A DNA stretch of 64,000 nucleotides from Eutypa lata (taxonomy: Eukaryota; Ascomycota; Sordariomycetes; Xylariales; Diatrypaceae). Position numbers and translations under genes: made by a program. A model generated the notes under the pieces. That model worked only from the letters and a program-made list of their open reading frames with translations, was not told the origin of the DNA and did no database searches. Below are positions 35,815-48,226 of the stretch, piece after piece (the stretch's first letter is position 1; each line of letters begins with the position of its first letter). The stretch is from positions 558,001 to 622,000 of the forward strand of contig JAKULF010000007.1 of the NCBI GenBank assembly GCA_022661535.1, given 5' to 3'.

Positions 35815-36621
35815 TTATCTCTCTCCACTCAATCCCATGCCCGCACTAAACAACTCCCACTCGTAGTTGAGTACGCTCTCCACCAGAAGTTCCATCAGGT
35901 AACTCTTCGAATACGTCGAGGGTCCCCTTTTGAATTTGATCTTCTTGTCCAGCTTCTCTCGGGCGCGAGCCACGATTCGCTCACTATCCACGCCATCCAC
36001 CTCGAAAGTTCTCAAGTTCGGCATGGTCTTCAGGTATTCGATGAATGGCCCAAATCGCCATCTATCCAGAGACCCATCCCCATCCTCACCCTTAGCCTCA
36101 ACTTCCGGGTACCAGGCCCATGATCTGGGTGTAGAGAACTTTGGCGACACCTGAAGTTTCACGTATTCAACGTTCTGGGCCCCCCCGAAGATGGTTTGGA
36201 GCTCAGAGGCGTCTTCCAGGTCACACCAAGCGGGCTGCTCGATGAAGAGCTTGCGGGTCCTTTCCGCTCTGAAGGTGCCGGGCGCCCAAACAGCCGCTGT
36301 CTTCTGCATTTCCCTCGGGACGAGCCTGACAAACGCGTGCTGGTGGATGATGTTGCACGCCTCGCGCGAGAGCCGCTTGCACGTTTGCAGGAGTGCCGGC
36401 ATGTCGCCTAGCTTGCAAGGGCGAGAGAAGAAACTAGGCGGCATGGTCCAGAACGGTGTTTTTTGGTCGTATGCGAGTTCCGCGTAGTACCAGGCACAAT
36501 ACTCGAAGATCTCGCATCGCAGCTCGATAGGGAGCTTGAAGAGTAGACATTGGTTCTGAGGATGTGGTGGCGTCGTTTGCTTGCTGATAGGAGCTACCTC
36601 CATGCAGGATGATTTCTCCAT
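35815..36621 (-). CDS. F-box-like/DUF7730-type fungal protein
   Basis: Single-exon frame of 268 residues starting MEKSSCMEVAPISKQ. The block LFKLPIELRCEIFEYCAWYY looks like a truncated F-box-type start, as in many fungal proteins with an LP-x-E-x-R-x-x-I-y motif. It is followed by PALLQTCKRLSREACNIIHQ and by a region (RTRKLFIEQPAWCDLEDASELQTIF and on) typical of fungal DUF7730-like proteins. No leucine-rich repeats are clear. A role as a ubiquitin-ligase adaptor is only a guess from the N-terminal motif. The neighbouring gene on the left is the GMC oxidoreductase, in convergent orientation. Confidence 0.75.
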   Translation of the reverse strand: MEKSSCMEVAPISKQTTPPHPQNQCLLFKLPIELRCEIFEYCAWYYAELAYDQKTPFWTMPPSFFSRPCKLGDMPALLQTCKRLSREACNIIHQHAFVRLVPREMQKTAAVWAPGTFRAERTRKLFIEQPAWCDLEDASELQTIFGGAQNVEYVKLQVSPKFSTPRSWAWYPEVEAKGEDGDGSLDRWRFGPFIEYLKTMPNLRTFEVDGVDSERIVARAREKLDKKIKFKRGPSTYSKSYLMELLVESVLNYEWELFSAGMGLSGER

Positions 36622-38749
36622 GATAGGTAGTTGACGTTGTCACGGAGGCCTTGCGTTGAGGCTGGTAACTACTAGGTAGATTGGTAGGTAGCCATAAAGT
36701 TCTTTCTCTTCCCCATCAGTCAGTATTAGAGTATGCAACGGCAGATTGATTTGGATAGAAATACCTGATTCAGTATTCTGTGATTCGTCGTAGTCTCGTA
36801 GAATGTAGTGATGATCACCTTTCCTGGTGATGGATGCCAGGATTAATATCTTGATGCGTAGGTGACAACAACACACCTGAAGTGTTGATTGACAAGGAAG
36901 TTGTCAAAGAGTGGAAGTTTCTTAAGATTGAACGAAAGAAAGGTTTGAAGGAAGGAGTGTATGTAGGTACCTAGGTACATGTATGTGTGTAGGTGAAGGA
37001 AGTCACGTTGTCCTATGCACCCTGGTACCTAAGCAGAGGTACCTAAGTACTAGTTCAGGTCTCTCACACCTACATGTATCTCAACGTATACTTGCACGTG
37101 GATAGAGAATATGACTTGCTACATACACCTGTGCAGGTAGAGAATTGTGCAAGTTACGTATTGTCTGTAGAAACATGTACCTCAAGTACTAACCACCATA
37201 AGCATGAGAGAGAAATGACGTGAATCCCTAGGAAATATGGAATCCTAAGGAGTGGGTAGATAATAGGAACCTTAGGGACAATGAGTTCCTACATGTACCT
37301 AAGGGATCTTTCCTGTCTGTAGTATTTATACAGCTATTAGATGTAAGTACGTACATTGTTTTCCTTTCATTTTACCAGGTAATCAACAAGGTTAACTAGA
37401 GGCCTACAGCCTTAGAGTCATAGTGAATAGAATTACATAAGCACCTAGAACCATATGACGGAAGTGGGACCAATAAACACATGCATGTGTGTGACCACAG
37501 CCTCTGCCAATAACAAGCACCTAAAGTCTACTATATTAACAACAGTCATCCATGCACCGAGGTTCGAGGACCACCATAGAGCTAGAATAACTTCATGGAT
37601 AACAAGGAATCTTCTGATTGTAGTTGCCTACGTAGCTATGTACGAGGAATCAAAAACTTAGAGAGCTTGTCCTTAATCCCTTAGCTACTTACAGAACATA
37701 AAGCCTTAAAAAGTGTACCTAGATAAATAAACTTCTACATTGGCCTTCAGCTAGGCATCAGACTCTTGAGTTCCAAGTTACCGGCAAAGCTGTGATATTT
37801 ACGCGTATAATTGAGAGTTAGACTCCTATTTGCGTTGCGCATCTCCAGGTAGGTCCGCATCGAGCTCCTGGCTGCGAATTGTTGCGATATTCGCATGTTT
37901 GCATTTCAATCAAACAGCGCGCATCCATAGTCCTGTGATCCAGGATATGAAATGCCTGATGATAAGCGAATCTGTCTCAAAGGTCGAGGGGCCCCTCAAT
38001 TAATAAGTAACTAGCTTCCGAGGTTCCAGGTCAGTCCCGTCTCAATGTCATGCGGAGCTCGGAGCCCCGGAAGTCCGGACCCACAAGGCTTCAGTTCGGC
38101 GATACCTGGACGGAAGTCCCGGAAGAAGCCTTTTCTAAGCTACCTTCTATCTACATAAAGCATAGGTTCAAGCTATTACCTAGGTAGCAGAGAACCATAT
38201 GGGTTTAGCCGCCTCCATTCCTGATGTTGTTATAACCATGAGCTGCCACGTCGGGAGTGAAGCATACTCGTTGGAGCCCAATTACCGCGAAACTCTTCTA
38301 AAAAGGGAGGCTCTATTCGGGCCATCCCGTATCAATACGAGACTCCTGGCCTCTGCCACTGCCGAGCCGGAGGACCATTGGCTGATAACAATTGAGGCTG
38401 TGAGCATAACGCTCTAGATCTGTGGCGCAGCGAGACTATAGTAGCATTGAAACCGCTCCATGCACTACGTGGAAGTTCGGCTCTTTCAGATGTCTTGGCC
38501 TTGAGACATTTTCATGATGACCAACCGAACGATTACTGTAGTTAGTGTACAGGGACGCATTTAGATAGGTAGCTATCTAAGCTTTCAAATAAAAATGAAT
38601 TTCTATAAAGATGGCTTTTTAAACATCTTCGCGAAGTTCAATCCCGAAATGAGTAATACTGTACTCCGGCAACACACATGACTATTTAAAGGGCCTGAAA
38701 GATCCAGCGAGCATCTAGTGAACACTACCTAAACCCCCTGAGAAGAAAT
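36622..38749. other. Intergenic region rich in TACCTA/TAGGTA and ACATGT motifs
   Basis: 2.1 kb without a gene I can support. From about 36,960 to 37,330 the words TACCTA, AGGTAC and ACATGTA recur every 15-40 bases on both strands, often as palindromic GGTACCTAGGTAC-like pieces. The same words appear in other spacers of the window. Confidence 0.5.
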
Positions 38750-39840
38750 ATGCTATCCGGACCCCCGATAGAATTCGACAAGCGCGGCGATCTCAAACTC
38801 AGTGTCGGCCCCCCGAACGCCACATCATCGAACTCGTTCCTCGTCTGTTCGCGCGCCATGGCGCGGATCTCGCCCGTCTTCGACCGGATGCTGTACGGGT
38901 CATTCGCGGAGGCCAAGCCACCGCCACCGCCCACCACCGACACCGACACCGACTCCTCGAGCAAGGCGGAGTGGGTTGTCGATCTCCCCGCCGACGACCC
39001 GGTCTCGCTCGCCATCCTCACCCGCGTGGCGCACGGCCGCTTCAGCGAGGTGCCCAAGGCCCTCACCATCGACGGGCTGTACGCCCTCACCACGCTGTCG
39101 CACTACTACGACGCCACGCAGGCCCTGGTCCCCTGGATCGATACCTGGCTGGCGGCCGTGGAGGACGTCTGGCGCGACTCGAACCAGCTCATGCCGAAGT
39201 TCCTGTGGGTGACCTGGGAGTTCGGCCGCAAGTCGCTGTTTCGGATAACGGCGCGCCGGATATTGACGGAGGGGTCCGCGTCGCTTTTGGACACCTCTGC
39301 CCCTACCCAGGATTTATTGATGCCGCCTGATATAATGGGTAAGATACCTGATGACAGTTCACTCTATTTGAGGTGTCATAGTTTCCAACCAGACTAACAA
39401 GGTCTCTAGAACGGATTATCGACATCCGGTTGCAGACCATCCAGGCCTTCTTAGACGTGTTCCGGGACATAGTGGAGAAGCTGCTCGTCGTGGACGAGAC
39501 GCCGCGGTGGTGCCGGCACGCGTCGTTCATGAGCCACCACCGGTGCGAGTCGATGATCCTGGGGTCGATGACGTTCTGCCTGGCGCGGGCGGGGCTCTGG
39601 CCGCTGCCCGAGGCGGCCGACGTCGAGGAGAGCGTGGTCGAGCTGTACACGAAGCTGATGAACCTCGTGATCCACGACATCGGGCGGCCGTCGCCCAAGA
39701 GCCCCGAGGACCACGCCGGCTGCAACCCCATGCACCACCTCATGGACAGCATCAAGCGGATCATTGACGGCATCGCGGACCCGGTCACCGATGACCATTG
39801 GCGGCATCTGGAGGTTCAGGCTAGGAAGTTGAGCTCCTAG
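38750..39840 (+). CDS. BTB/POZ-domain protein
   Basis: Two exons, 38750-39338 and 39410-39840, joined in phase (GGTAAG donor; CTAAC branch; CTAG acceptor) give 339 residues. The start resembles fungal BTB proteins: IEFDKRGDLKLSVGP, then SSNSFLVCSRAMARISPVFDRMLYGSFAEA, then WVVDLPADDPVSLAILTRVAHG, which correspond to the first strand, the dimer helix and the third strand of the BTB fold. A Pro/Asp/Thr-rich low-complexity insertion splits the domain. The rest is helical, ending in EVQARKLSS. Such proteins often act as protein-interaction or cullin-3 adaptors; nothing here shows a partner. Higher GC content than its surroundings is usual for genes of this class. Isolated between two long spacers. 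Confidence 0.82.
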
Positions 39841-42800
39841 TTGGTTGTTAGTAGTTTAATCGTAATAAATATCAAGAATAAAAGTTAAGCAATTATGGGT
39901 CTTTGAGGTGTATTTGGATATGCCTTGTTCCGATGATGCTTTACGGGGTTTAAAGTTTATCTTCAGTCTCTACTCCGTGATAGTTCGGAGTCTGTACAAA
40001 GTAATAATTGTGACACCTAATATATAGTCCCTCAAAGTTCGCATATTGAAGTCTTGCGCCACCTTAGTCTCAATAAGTAGCATTTCTTTGACTAGGAAGA
40101 AGTGAATCCTACACTCCGTATTAGGCATTCGAGAACAGTGTGCTAGGGCCTGAGCTGTGTTGTTTGTTAATTCTCAATTTTATTTCACAATCGAGGAAGC
40201 GCTACACTGACCCTAACGTGTAGTAGATCGCCTGAAAGAACTTACCCCTTTTTCGACTTAAGCATCCCTTCCGTAGCTACTGCCCTAGATAACGGCCATC
40301 TAAATTGCCTAAATATACCATTTATACCTCTCAGTCATCTAATACTACGATGTATAATTTAATATCACCGTTACCTATCCGCAACATAATGCTCTGAAAT
40401 AGGGGTTGGGTTCCGCATACGATACCTACGCACAATTCAACGTATAAGCACCAGTCCTCAATGAATAATATAGATGTAGGATTATCAATACGAGTATGTC
40501 AGTGCTGCTCTGTACTCTAGTTTCAAAAGATATTCCGACCTACTTGTTTGCATTCTCTCACATAATACCATTTACTGCTCGGTTCCAGGAACGGAAGAAG
40601 CAAAACCATGTTTTCGATAAGGCTAGAAACGATAGCAGTGACAGCTAACTATGTAGTTTCTTTACTAGTTATCTATTCTCTAAATGCTATCTACTATAAG
40701 GGTTCATCACTCAGCCTGGGACCAAGCGCTACTAACTGCGATGGTTACGCCATCGGGATCTGAACCCGCAACGTATGGATATTTGATTTTAGGCTTAGGT
40801 CCGAGTACCGGCTCCTAGCAGGCTGACATCTCGGGCTATGTATATTGAGGTCTTATGCGACTTAATGAGTTTGCCTGGCTAGGACGGAATTCTACGGGAT
40901 GTACTCGGGCGTATACGATTGACATGACTTGATTATATTGTTATGATGTCAACGCCACAATAGTTAACCTTGATATCACAGACAATAAAGTGGGCTGGCG
41001 ACCTTATAAACCCATTAGAAGGATAATCTTGATTCACAGCCCTATGAAGTCATTCAGCTACTTGTATAGCTGGATGTCGGGCCCGGCATTCGGTGAGTTC
41101 GTCCGTATTTACGAGAGCAGGTGAAGTCGTCGTAAACGGGGGAAGATCTCGGTTGCGCGTCGGCGTGGCTGAGCCTCTCTTAGCTCTCTCTACTCTGATG
41201 TGAGTGAGGTGCTTTGTGGCGAATGATGGAATAGCCACACCCGCATTACGAGGGTCGGGAAATCTATTTTCGGCGTCCTCCAGGCACCATCTATCTGAAG
41301 TCTGGAGCCAAGCTGAACCTACGCGCGTAAAAACTACGCCGGCTCAATGACTACCTATCTCATACATATGTACGAATAATGGGTAAATTTAGAGTCTCCA
41401 TATCGCACCGGTTGGCATTCGCCTATGTATTGTACAATACCTACCTATCCTGCTAACGTCGAATCTTTCGTAGTTGGGTGGTGGTAATGGCGGTTATGAA
41501 CCCCTCGCAGTAAGTTATTTTAACTGCAGAAAAAAAGAATCAAGAAGGCGGTTCGGCCTGCACGTGACAGGAACAATCGTGCATTTTATTCTTAACAGCT
41601 GTCGAAATCCATTGATGAACGCCTATGAATATTACCCACCTGCGGGAGTTGAGCGAGTGGCTGAAATACGGCGAGCATCATTGGCCCGGAGCGGAGGGTC
41701 TGGCGCTAGTCTAACAGAGAGATAATGCGGTGCATAAGAGATCAGATGGTTTGATGGCGTCGTCCAGCGTCCGTCCAACCTGGTGGTCCTGACTAAACTT
41801 AAAACTGCCATTTTTCGCGTAGGTCTGCTAGCAGGCTAGGTAGTCTAGGTTGCATACCTTTCAACGACATTTATGCATTAGAGGTAGAAGCTAATTACCC
41901 ATTCTCGCTGATTGGATGAATCTAGAGAGACATCTTGAAATAATGACGGCCAGTTCATTCAGCTCATTCGTCGAGTAATCGCAAATATCCTGCTTGCGGT
42001 CTACCTCTAGGGTAGTAATTATTACATCGGCTACTTTGATTCATTAGTTAGCTGTCAGGCCCATACATACATACATGGATGTACGTTGCCGGCAGTATGC
42101 AGATAAGATCCGTTATCCGTTCAGCGACGTCACCAGCCCACGTGAAGCTATACCAGTAATAAAAGGTGTCCCGTGCGCTTAGTGCATATGTACATAGTAG
42201 TCCTGCGCAACTGCGCTAACATGGTACATACAATACTGCTGCCGGGACGACGAGGGTGGTGCTTGGGTGGGTAGGCGGGGCGCAGAGGCCTTTTTATTAA
42301 TGATTTTATTAGCGATTGCTGCGCCGTGATAGTCTATCTAGTGGTGTCTGGTCTGCAGAAGAGAGACAAAAAAGGACTGCGCCAGCTTCAAGGACCTGAA
42401 ACAGCATTTGAAGGATGTCCATGTCAACACCCGCATTGGGGTAAAGTCTCTTGGGGGTCCCTAACTCATCAAGTCTGAAACTCTTGTGAACCCATAGACC
42501 CTTCTTTTTCCCCCTTCCTTTTTTCTTCCTAGAGCCCTAGTACCTACTCTAAGGGTCAGGTCCCGTCTGTTATCCCCCAACGAAAGCGCAAATCGTACAG
42601 CATAACAAGTCCTTTGTGGGGTGGAAGATAACCGATCATTATTTACCTACATACATGCATCTGTATACTAGTAAATTTTGAGGAAAAGAGTCTTCTTTTT
42701 TATACTGGTGTTCCGGTTTCCTCTTTATTTGCGGATAACACAGAAACCAACTTCTATTTTCTATTTCTTATTAGAGGTTAGAGGAAATTACCAGATTCTA

Positions 42801-43194
42801 CCTAACCCATTCACCAGGACAAGGACCATCACGGCCAACAGTCGCAAAACACACCCCCGAACCATAGACCAAACAAACCATCCCGAAATCAGACCAACCT
42901 AAATTACGCCGAAGTTAAGAGGACCAACATTTTGCATTCCAAACATCGCTCACTGTATCCGGCTTGTAGCTTGTCCCTCTTATTCATTCACTCTAGCCAG
43001 TGAATTCCAGATCGGAAGACAGCGCGCTCATTGCCGGCTACGCTTTCGTTTATCAAAGAGAGACATCTGATCTGGCCACTTCACTACTGTTCTCTACCAC
43101 CAGCCACTACTACGTATTCAAACTTTCAAAACACCCTATCGGGCTCTTGACCCCCTCTGCCCCTTCACCCCCATTGTGGGTTTAATCAATAACC
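39841..43194. other. Long intergenic region upstream of chitin synthase
   Basis: 3.35 kb without a supported gene. AT-rich patches alternate with TACCTA/TACATA-rich stretches (42,060-42,080; 42,640-42,670). A tRNA-like relic near 40,745-40,845 is discussed among the rejected items. The last 500 bases are CT-rich and probably hold the promoter and leader of the chitin synthase. Confidence 0.45.
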
Positions 43195-46100
43195 ATGTCG
43201 TATAATCGCTTAGGTATGTAACATTAGATGATCCTATTATTACTTATGTACTGTGCCTACCTATCATGCTCTTCACCTCCCTCTCTTGCCCTTTTCCTTG
43301 ATGTCACTCGTCTATGCCGACACCCGATCTTATCCTTGTTGGGTATAACCAAGGCCTTGTCGTTTTCGTTTTCCAGAAAATCAGTCCACTCACTCAACCA
43401 TACTTGCGCATTCTTCCATTTCTCTATTTTCTTGCAACTCAGCGCTTTGCTTGCTTGTGAAATCTGTCGCCTAGTCCTAGAGACTCGGGCTTCTTCAAAA
43501 TCAGAAGTGACGCGCAGATATCGTGGCGCAGGTGTGGCTATCAAGCATAGTCATAGGAAGCTTGTGCTTGCTTTGTTACCATATACCCAGTTCAGTCTAT
43601 TTCTACAACCAATTACCAACTCAATAGTCGCTTCTCTTTTCTAATCATTTTCTTGTTTTAATCTCTAGACGACGATTACTACGATCCCACAATGGATCAG
43701 CGCAGAATGCACCGGACACCGTCGCCAGGTCAGCCTCTTCAGCATGGCTACCAACTAGACGACGTCCCTTACGGCCAGCACCCTTCGCATAGCAATCTAG
43801 ATATACCCGCCGGTCCGGGAACTTATACACCCAGCGATGTCCTTCCTCTGAATGCTGCGCATTCTGTAGATAACCTTTCACACGACCCATATGGTCATCC
43901 CCAAGGTTATGGTTCAGACTACGCGGTGAATCCTGAGCAGCATCATGATGCCTATTATAACCAACCTTATGACCCTTCACCTTCTGGAACGCCGTTCAAC
44001 GACCATGCCGGATACGAGCTCGACGACCGACGGCCTATGTTGGCGCAGAATGATCCATATGCGCAAGGTCAGCCACAACCATACGCCGACGAGCCACTTG
44101 GCCGGCAACAGTCGCAACACCAGCAGCAGCAACAGCAGCAGGGTGGGTCTCTCAAGAGATGGAAAACCGTAAAACAAGTTCTACTATACAGGGGAAACCT
44201 GGTCCTAGACTGTCCCGTACCATCGTCGCTACTAAATCAACTTCCGCACGGCGAGCGCGACGAGTTTACCCATATGCGATACACGGCGGCCACTTGCGAC
44301 CCAAACGACTTTTACGATGAGAACTTCACACTTCGTCAGAAACTCTTCAGTAAGCCGCGACACACGGAGTTGTTCATTGTTGTTACCATGTACAACGAAG
44401 ATGATATCCTCTTTGCGCGTACTATGATCGGTGTCTTGAAGAACGTCGAGTATATGTGCGCCCGGAAAGAGAGCAAGTCATGGGGTCCAGACGCGTGGAA
44501 GAAAATCGTTGTTTGTGTTGTTAGTGACGGACGATCTAAAATCAACCCGCGAACTAAGGCACTTCTCGCTGGTATGGGTGTTTACCAGGAGGGTATCGCG
44601 AAACAGCAAGTCAACAATAAGGATGTAACGGCCCACATCTACGAATACACGACACAGGTTGGTATGCAGATCAAGAATGACGTGGTTCAGCTCATCCCCA
44701 AGAAGCAGCCTGTCCAAATGTTGTTTTGTTTGAAGGAAAAGAACCAGAAGAAGATCAATTCCCACAGATGGTTCTTCCAGGCGTTTGGTCGTGTGTTGAA
44801 CCCAAACATTTGCGTACTTATCGATGCTGGTACCCGACCAGGAGGCAACTCCATCTACCAACTATGGAAAGCGTTTGACTTGGAGCCTATGTGCGCTGGC
44901 GCCTGTGGTGAGATCAAGGCCATGTTGGGAACTGGCGGAAGGCATTTGCTCAACCCTCTGGTTGCTACCCAGAACTTCGAGTACAAGATGAGCAACATCC
45001 TAGACAAACCTCTGGAATCTGCTTTTGGTTTTATCTCCGTCTTGCCTGGTGCTTTCTCAGCTTACCGGTACATCGCGCTCCAGAACGACAAGAATGGTTT
45101 GGGTCCGCTAGAGAAGTATTTCAAGGGTGAAACGCTTCACGGCTCTGATGCTGGTGTGTTCGAATCGAACATGTATCTCGCCGAAGATCGAATTCTTTGT
45201 TTTGAGCTGGTCACGAAACGGAATTGCCACTGGATCTTACAATATGTCAAGTCGGCCACGGGAGAGACGGATGTCCCAGATGTCGTCACCGAACTTATTC
45301 TCCAGCGTCGTCGTTGGCTGAACGGTTCTTTCTTTGCAACCATATACGCCAGTGCCCACTTCTACCAGTTCTTCCGCTCTGACCACTCGTTCCTGCGGAA
45401 GATTATGTTCTTCATCGAGTTCATCTACCAAACTGTCAACATGATCTTTGCCTGGTTTGCTATTGGCAACTTTTTCCTGGTTTTTAAGATCTTGACTGAT
45501 AGTCTAGGTGGAGATGACCTCCTCGGGACCGTTGGCACGATTCTTGGTGTCGTGTTCGAGTGGTTCTACGCCATCTCGCTCGCCGCCTGCTTTGTCCTCT
45601 CCATGGGCAACCGACCTTCTGGTTCCGGGAAATTGTACACTGCTATGGTTGTCTTCTGGTCTGTGATTATGGCGTAAGTTGTCCAAACGTATATTTTAAC
45701 TATCTCAGGCCTCTACTAACAACAAGCTATAGATATCTAATGTTTGCGGCCGTCTTTATTACCGTGAGAGCGATCCAAGCCGAGACAGTAGATGGATTTT
45801 CCATCAACGACATCTTTAATAACCAGATCTTCTTCACGCTGATCATCTCGATGATGTCTACGTACGGCCTGTGGCTGATTGCCTCTCTTCTGATGTTCGA
45901 CCCCTGGCACATGGTTACGTCCTTCCTACAATATCTCCTCCTTACGCCGACCTTTATCAACGTCCTCAATGTGTACGCGTTCTGCAACACGCACGATATC
46001 TCGTGGGGTACCAAGGGTGACGACAAGGCCGAGGAGCTGCCAAAGGTCGACACGAAGGACGGGAAAGGTAAGACCGACCTGCCCGATGAGGGTGACCTAA

Positions 46101-46441
46101 ACGCACAGTACGCGCGCGAGCTGGCCGTGTTTGGCAAGAAGCACGTCGAGATCAAGAAGCCTCCCACCGATGCCCAGAAGGCCGACGCCCAGATGGACTA
46201 CTACCGCTGGATCCGCTCCCTCAACGTCCTCATCTGGATGATCACCAACTTCGCTCTCATCGCGCTGGTCTTGAGTACGGCTGGTCTGGACGATCTAAAT
46301 GCCCAGGCTTCGGAGGCCGCGGAGACCCAACGAGCGAACCTTTACATGGCTGTCATTCTCTGGAGTGTGGCCGTGCTCAGCGCGTTCAAGTTTATCGGGT
46401 TGATCTGGTTCTTGGTTGTGCGTATGTTTAGGGGTGTATAG
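43195..46441 (+). CDS. Chitin synthase, class III-type
   Basis: Integral membrane glycosyltransferase 2 that makes cell-wall chitin from UDP-GlcNAc at hyphal tips and septa. A tiny first exon 43195-43213 (MSYNRL) joins in phase, over a 455-base intron, to exon 43669-45673; exon 45733-46441 completes 910 residues, the usual class III size. The join reads through DDDYYDPT into the ATG at 43692, which a simpler model would take as the start. The N-terminus is disordered and Gln/Tyr/Pro-rich with a polyQ patch (44,125-44,152). The catalytic core holds [22 protein letters not shown] (about residue 291), [38 protein letters not shown] (about 512) and QRRRWLNGS (about 552), all needed for activity. 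About seven membrane helices follow. Class III is assigned from resemblance to ChsB/CHS-1 type proteins. Intact. Confidence 0.94.
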
Positions 46442-48113
46442 AGAGAGGGAGGATGCGAGAGAGCGTGTGTATCATGTGTATGTATGCATGTGGCTACATG
46501 CTACGACAGCAGTTGTATACCGTTCAGTTTTTGGTCTGTTCTTTTATACTAGTCATACGAATTCCCCGACATTAATGACTTCCATCGATTACCATTCCCA
46601 TTCTTCCCCCCTTCGCATTCGCGGGAATCAACCAACCGACCTATCTTTTTTCTACTTCTTCTCCCCATCCCTTCAGACTGGGGACCATGTTGCACATATA
46701 CCCTGACTCCATTGCTTGTTTGTTTTTCTTTTTTTTATACTTCTCATGAGGCGTCTTCTTTTTTTGCTGCTACATTTACGAATTTCCTTGCAAGATGAAT
46801 GGATGGAGAGACAGGGTCGAAACGAGGCAGGCAGGATATGATGCAAGGGGGGGAAGGGGGCCATGCGCGAGGTGGTTTGGGGTCAAGCGAGCATTGGTGA
46901 ATTGGTGATTGGTGTCATGATGCATACGACGATGCGATATAAACCACGCAATACCTTTTGTCTACTATGATCTCAGGAAGCGGGAGATTATCAACTAGCG
47001 GGTTGGCCTATTGAGATGGATAGATAGGTGGTTCAAGCTTTGTGGTTCTCGCTGCTTGTATGGATCGCTGGACCGGGTTGGGCATATCGGGCGCATTCAT
47101 GCATGTATGATGGATGGATGAACGGGTAGGACAACACGAGAGAAGAGAAGACAAGACAAGACAAGACGAGATGGAAATAAGATCAGCGGGGTTGGTCTAC
47201 CTAAGTATTCATCCTGTCTGTCTTGTCTAGTCTAGTCTATATTGTCTGCTCTCTCAGATGTAAGAGTGGTTTTGTTATACCACCACTACTACTACTACCC
47301 ATGATGTGTAACGTAGCGTTACGTAACGTATTGGAGAGTAAAGGAAAGGAAAGGAAGAATGAGTCGAGTTATAGGAATTTTTCGGTGATTTTCTCGTTCG
47401 TGATTTGATCTTTGTGGATGGTAATCTATCGTGCCTTGATTATGTACTTATGTATGTATATGATGGGAATTGAAATGCATCTTGACTTTGACAGGTAGCT
47501 TAGTCAGTAAGTATAATACATCCAATAGGGGGAATTGTGGGGCACATGAATATATAGTTTCGGCATACTCAATCTCCCAAGTATTACCTACACGTATGTC
47601 ATCCAATTGTTCGTCTATCGCATCCATAATGGCCCTTGTATTTGCTCTGCTGTAGCTCTAAGAAGGAAAGGAAGGAGGAAGAAGGAAAAGAGGGAAAGCA
47701 CCTACACAGGGTTTGAGGGGGTGCTTCCATTCTATGTTTATAGGGCTCTTGTGGAGGAAGCTACTCCACCACCTATCTAGACCAGGGTCTGCTATTGTGT
47801 CATCGTCATATTAGTCGGTATGTAGAAGAATCTGGAGAATATAATAGCCCATCGATAATCCTGGTTCTGTGACTGATTGACTGACTGACTGGTGTTTGCT
47901 TCCTCGTTACATATCGCTGTTTGTTCGATTGCACGTCATGACATGACGCAGGCATGCAGCTTGCTATTCGATCATTGTTATTAACCAGCATTTCAAACAG
48001 CCGGTGGGTGATAGGAGGCGCTGTGATACACACCTTTCTATCACTCAGTACTCGCTCCACTCACCTGCTTTTATATGGTCGATGCGAGGAAGTCTAACTA
48101 CTCTTAAGCCTGT
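46442..48113. other. 3' UTR and microsatellite-rich spacer
   Basis: Holds the 3' UTR of the chitin synthase, then simple repeats: (ACAAG)n at about 47,145-47,170, TAC repeats near 47,283-47,298, and GGAAA repeats near 47,660-47,695. No gene supported. Confidence 0.45.
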
Positions 48114-48226
48114 CAAGCGGTGGACAAAAAAATTGATACACTTCGTGCACTGTGCTACAGCCAAATTGGCCTATATCTGGACAGTGCGTATTAAGGTAGT
48201 GTGTCAATTTTTTTGTCCACAGCTTG
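48114..48226. mobile_element. 113-bp MITE, same family as the copy at 30.4 kb
   Basis: Begins CAAGCGGTGGACAAAAAAAT and, read from the other strand, ends CAAGCTGTGGACAAAAAAAT; about 29 bp of inverted repeat with two mismatches. Inner GCACTGT/ACAGTGC matches the other copy. Flanks are CCTGT (48109-48113) and CCGGT (48227-48231), a 5-bp duplication with one mismatch. Confidence 0.72.

Noticed and set aside
40745..40845. tRNA-like sequence on the minus strand, with a T-arm-like CGGGTTCAGATCCCG
   Set aside because: The T-loop has G where the universal A58 should be, the acceptor ends do not pair over seven bases, and no clean D and anticodon arms can be drawn. At best a tRNA relic.
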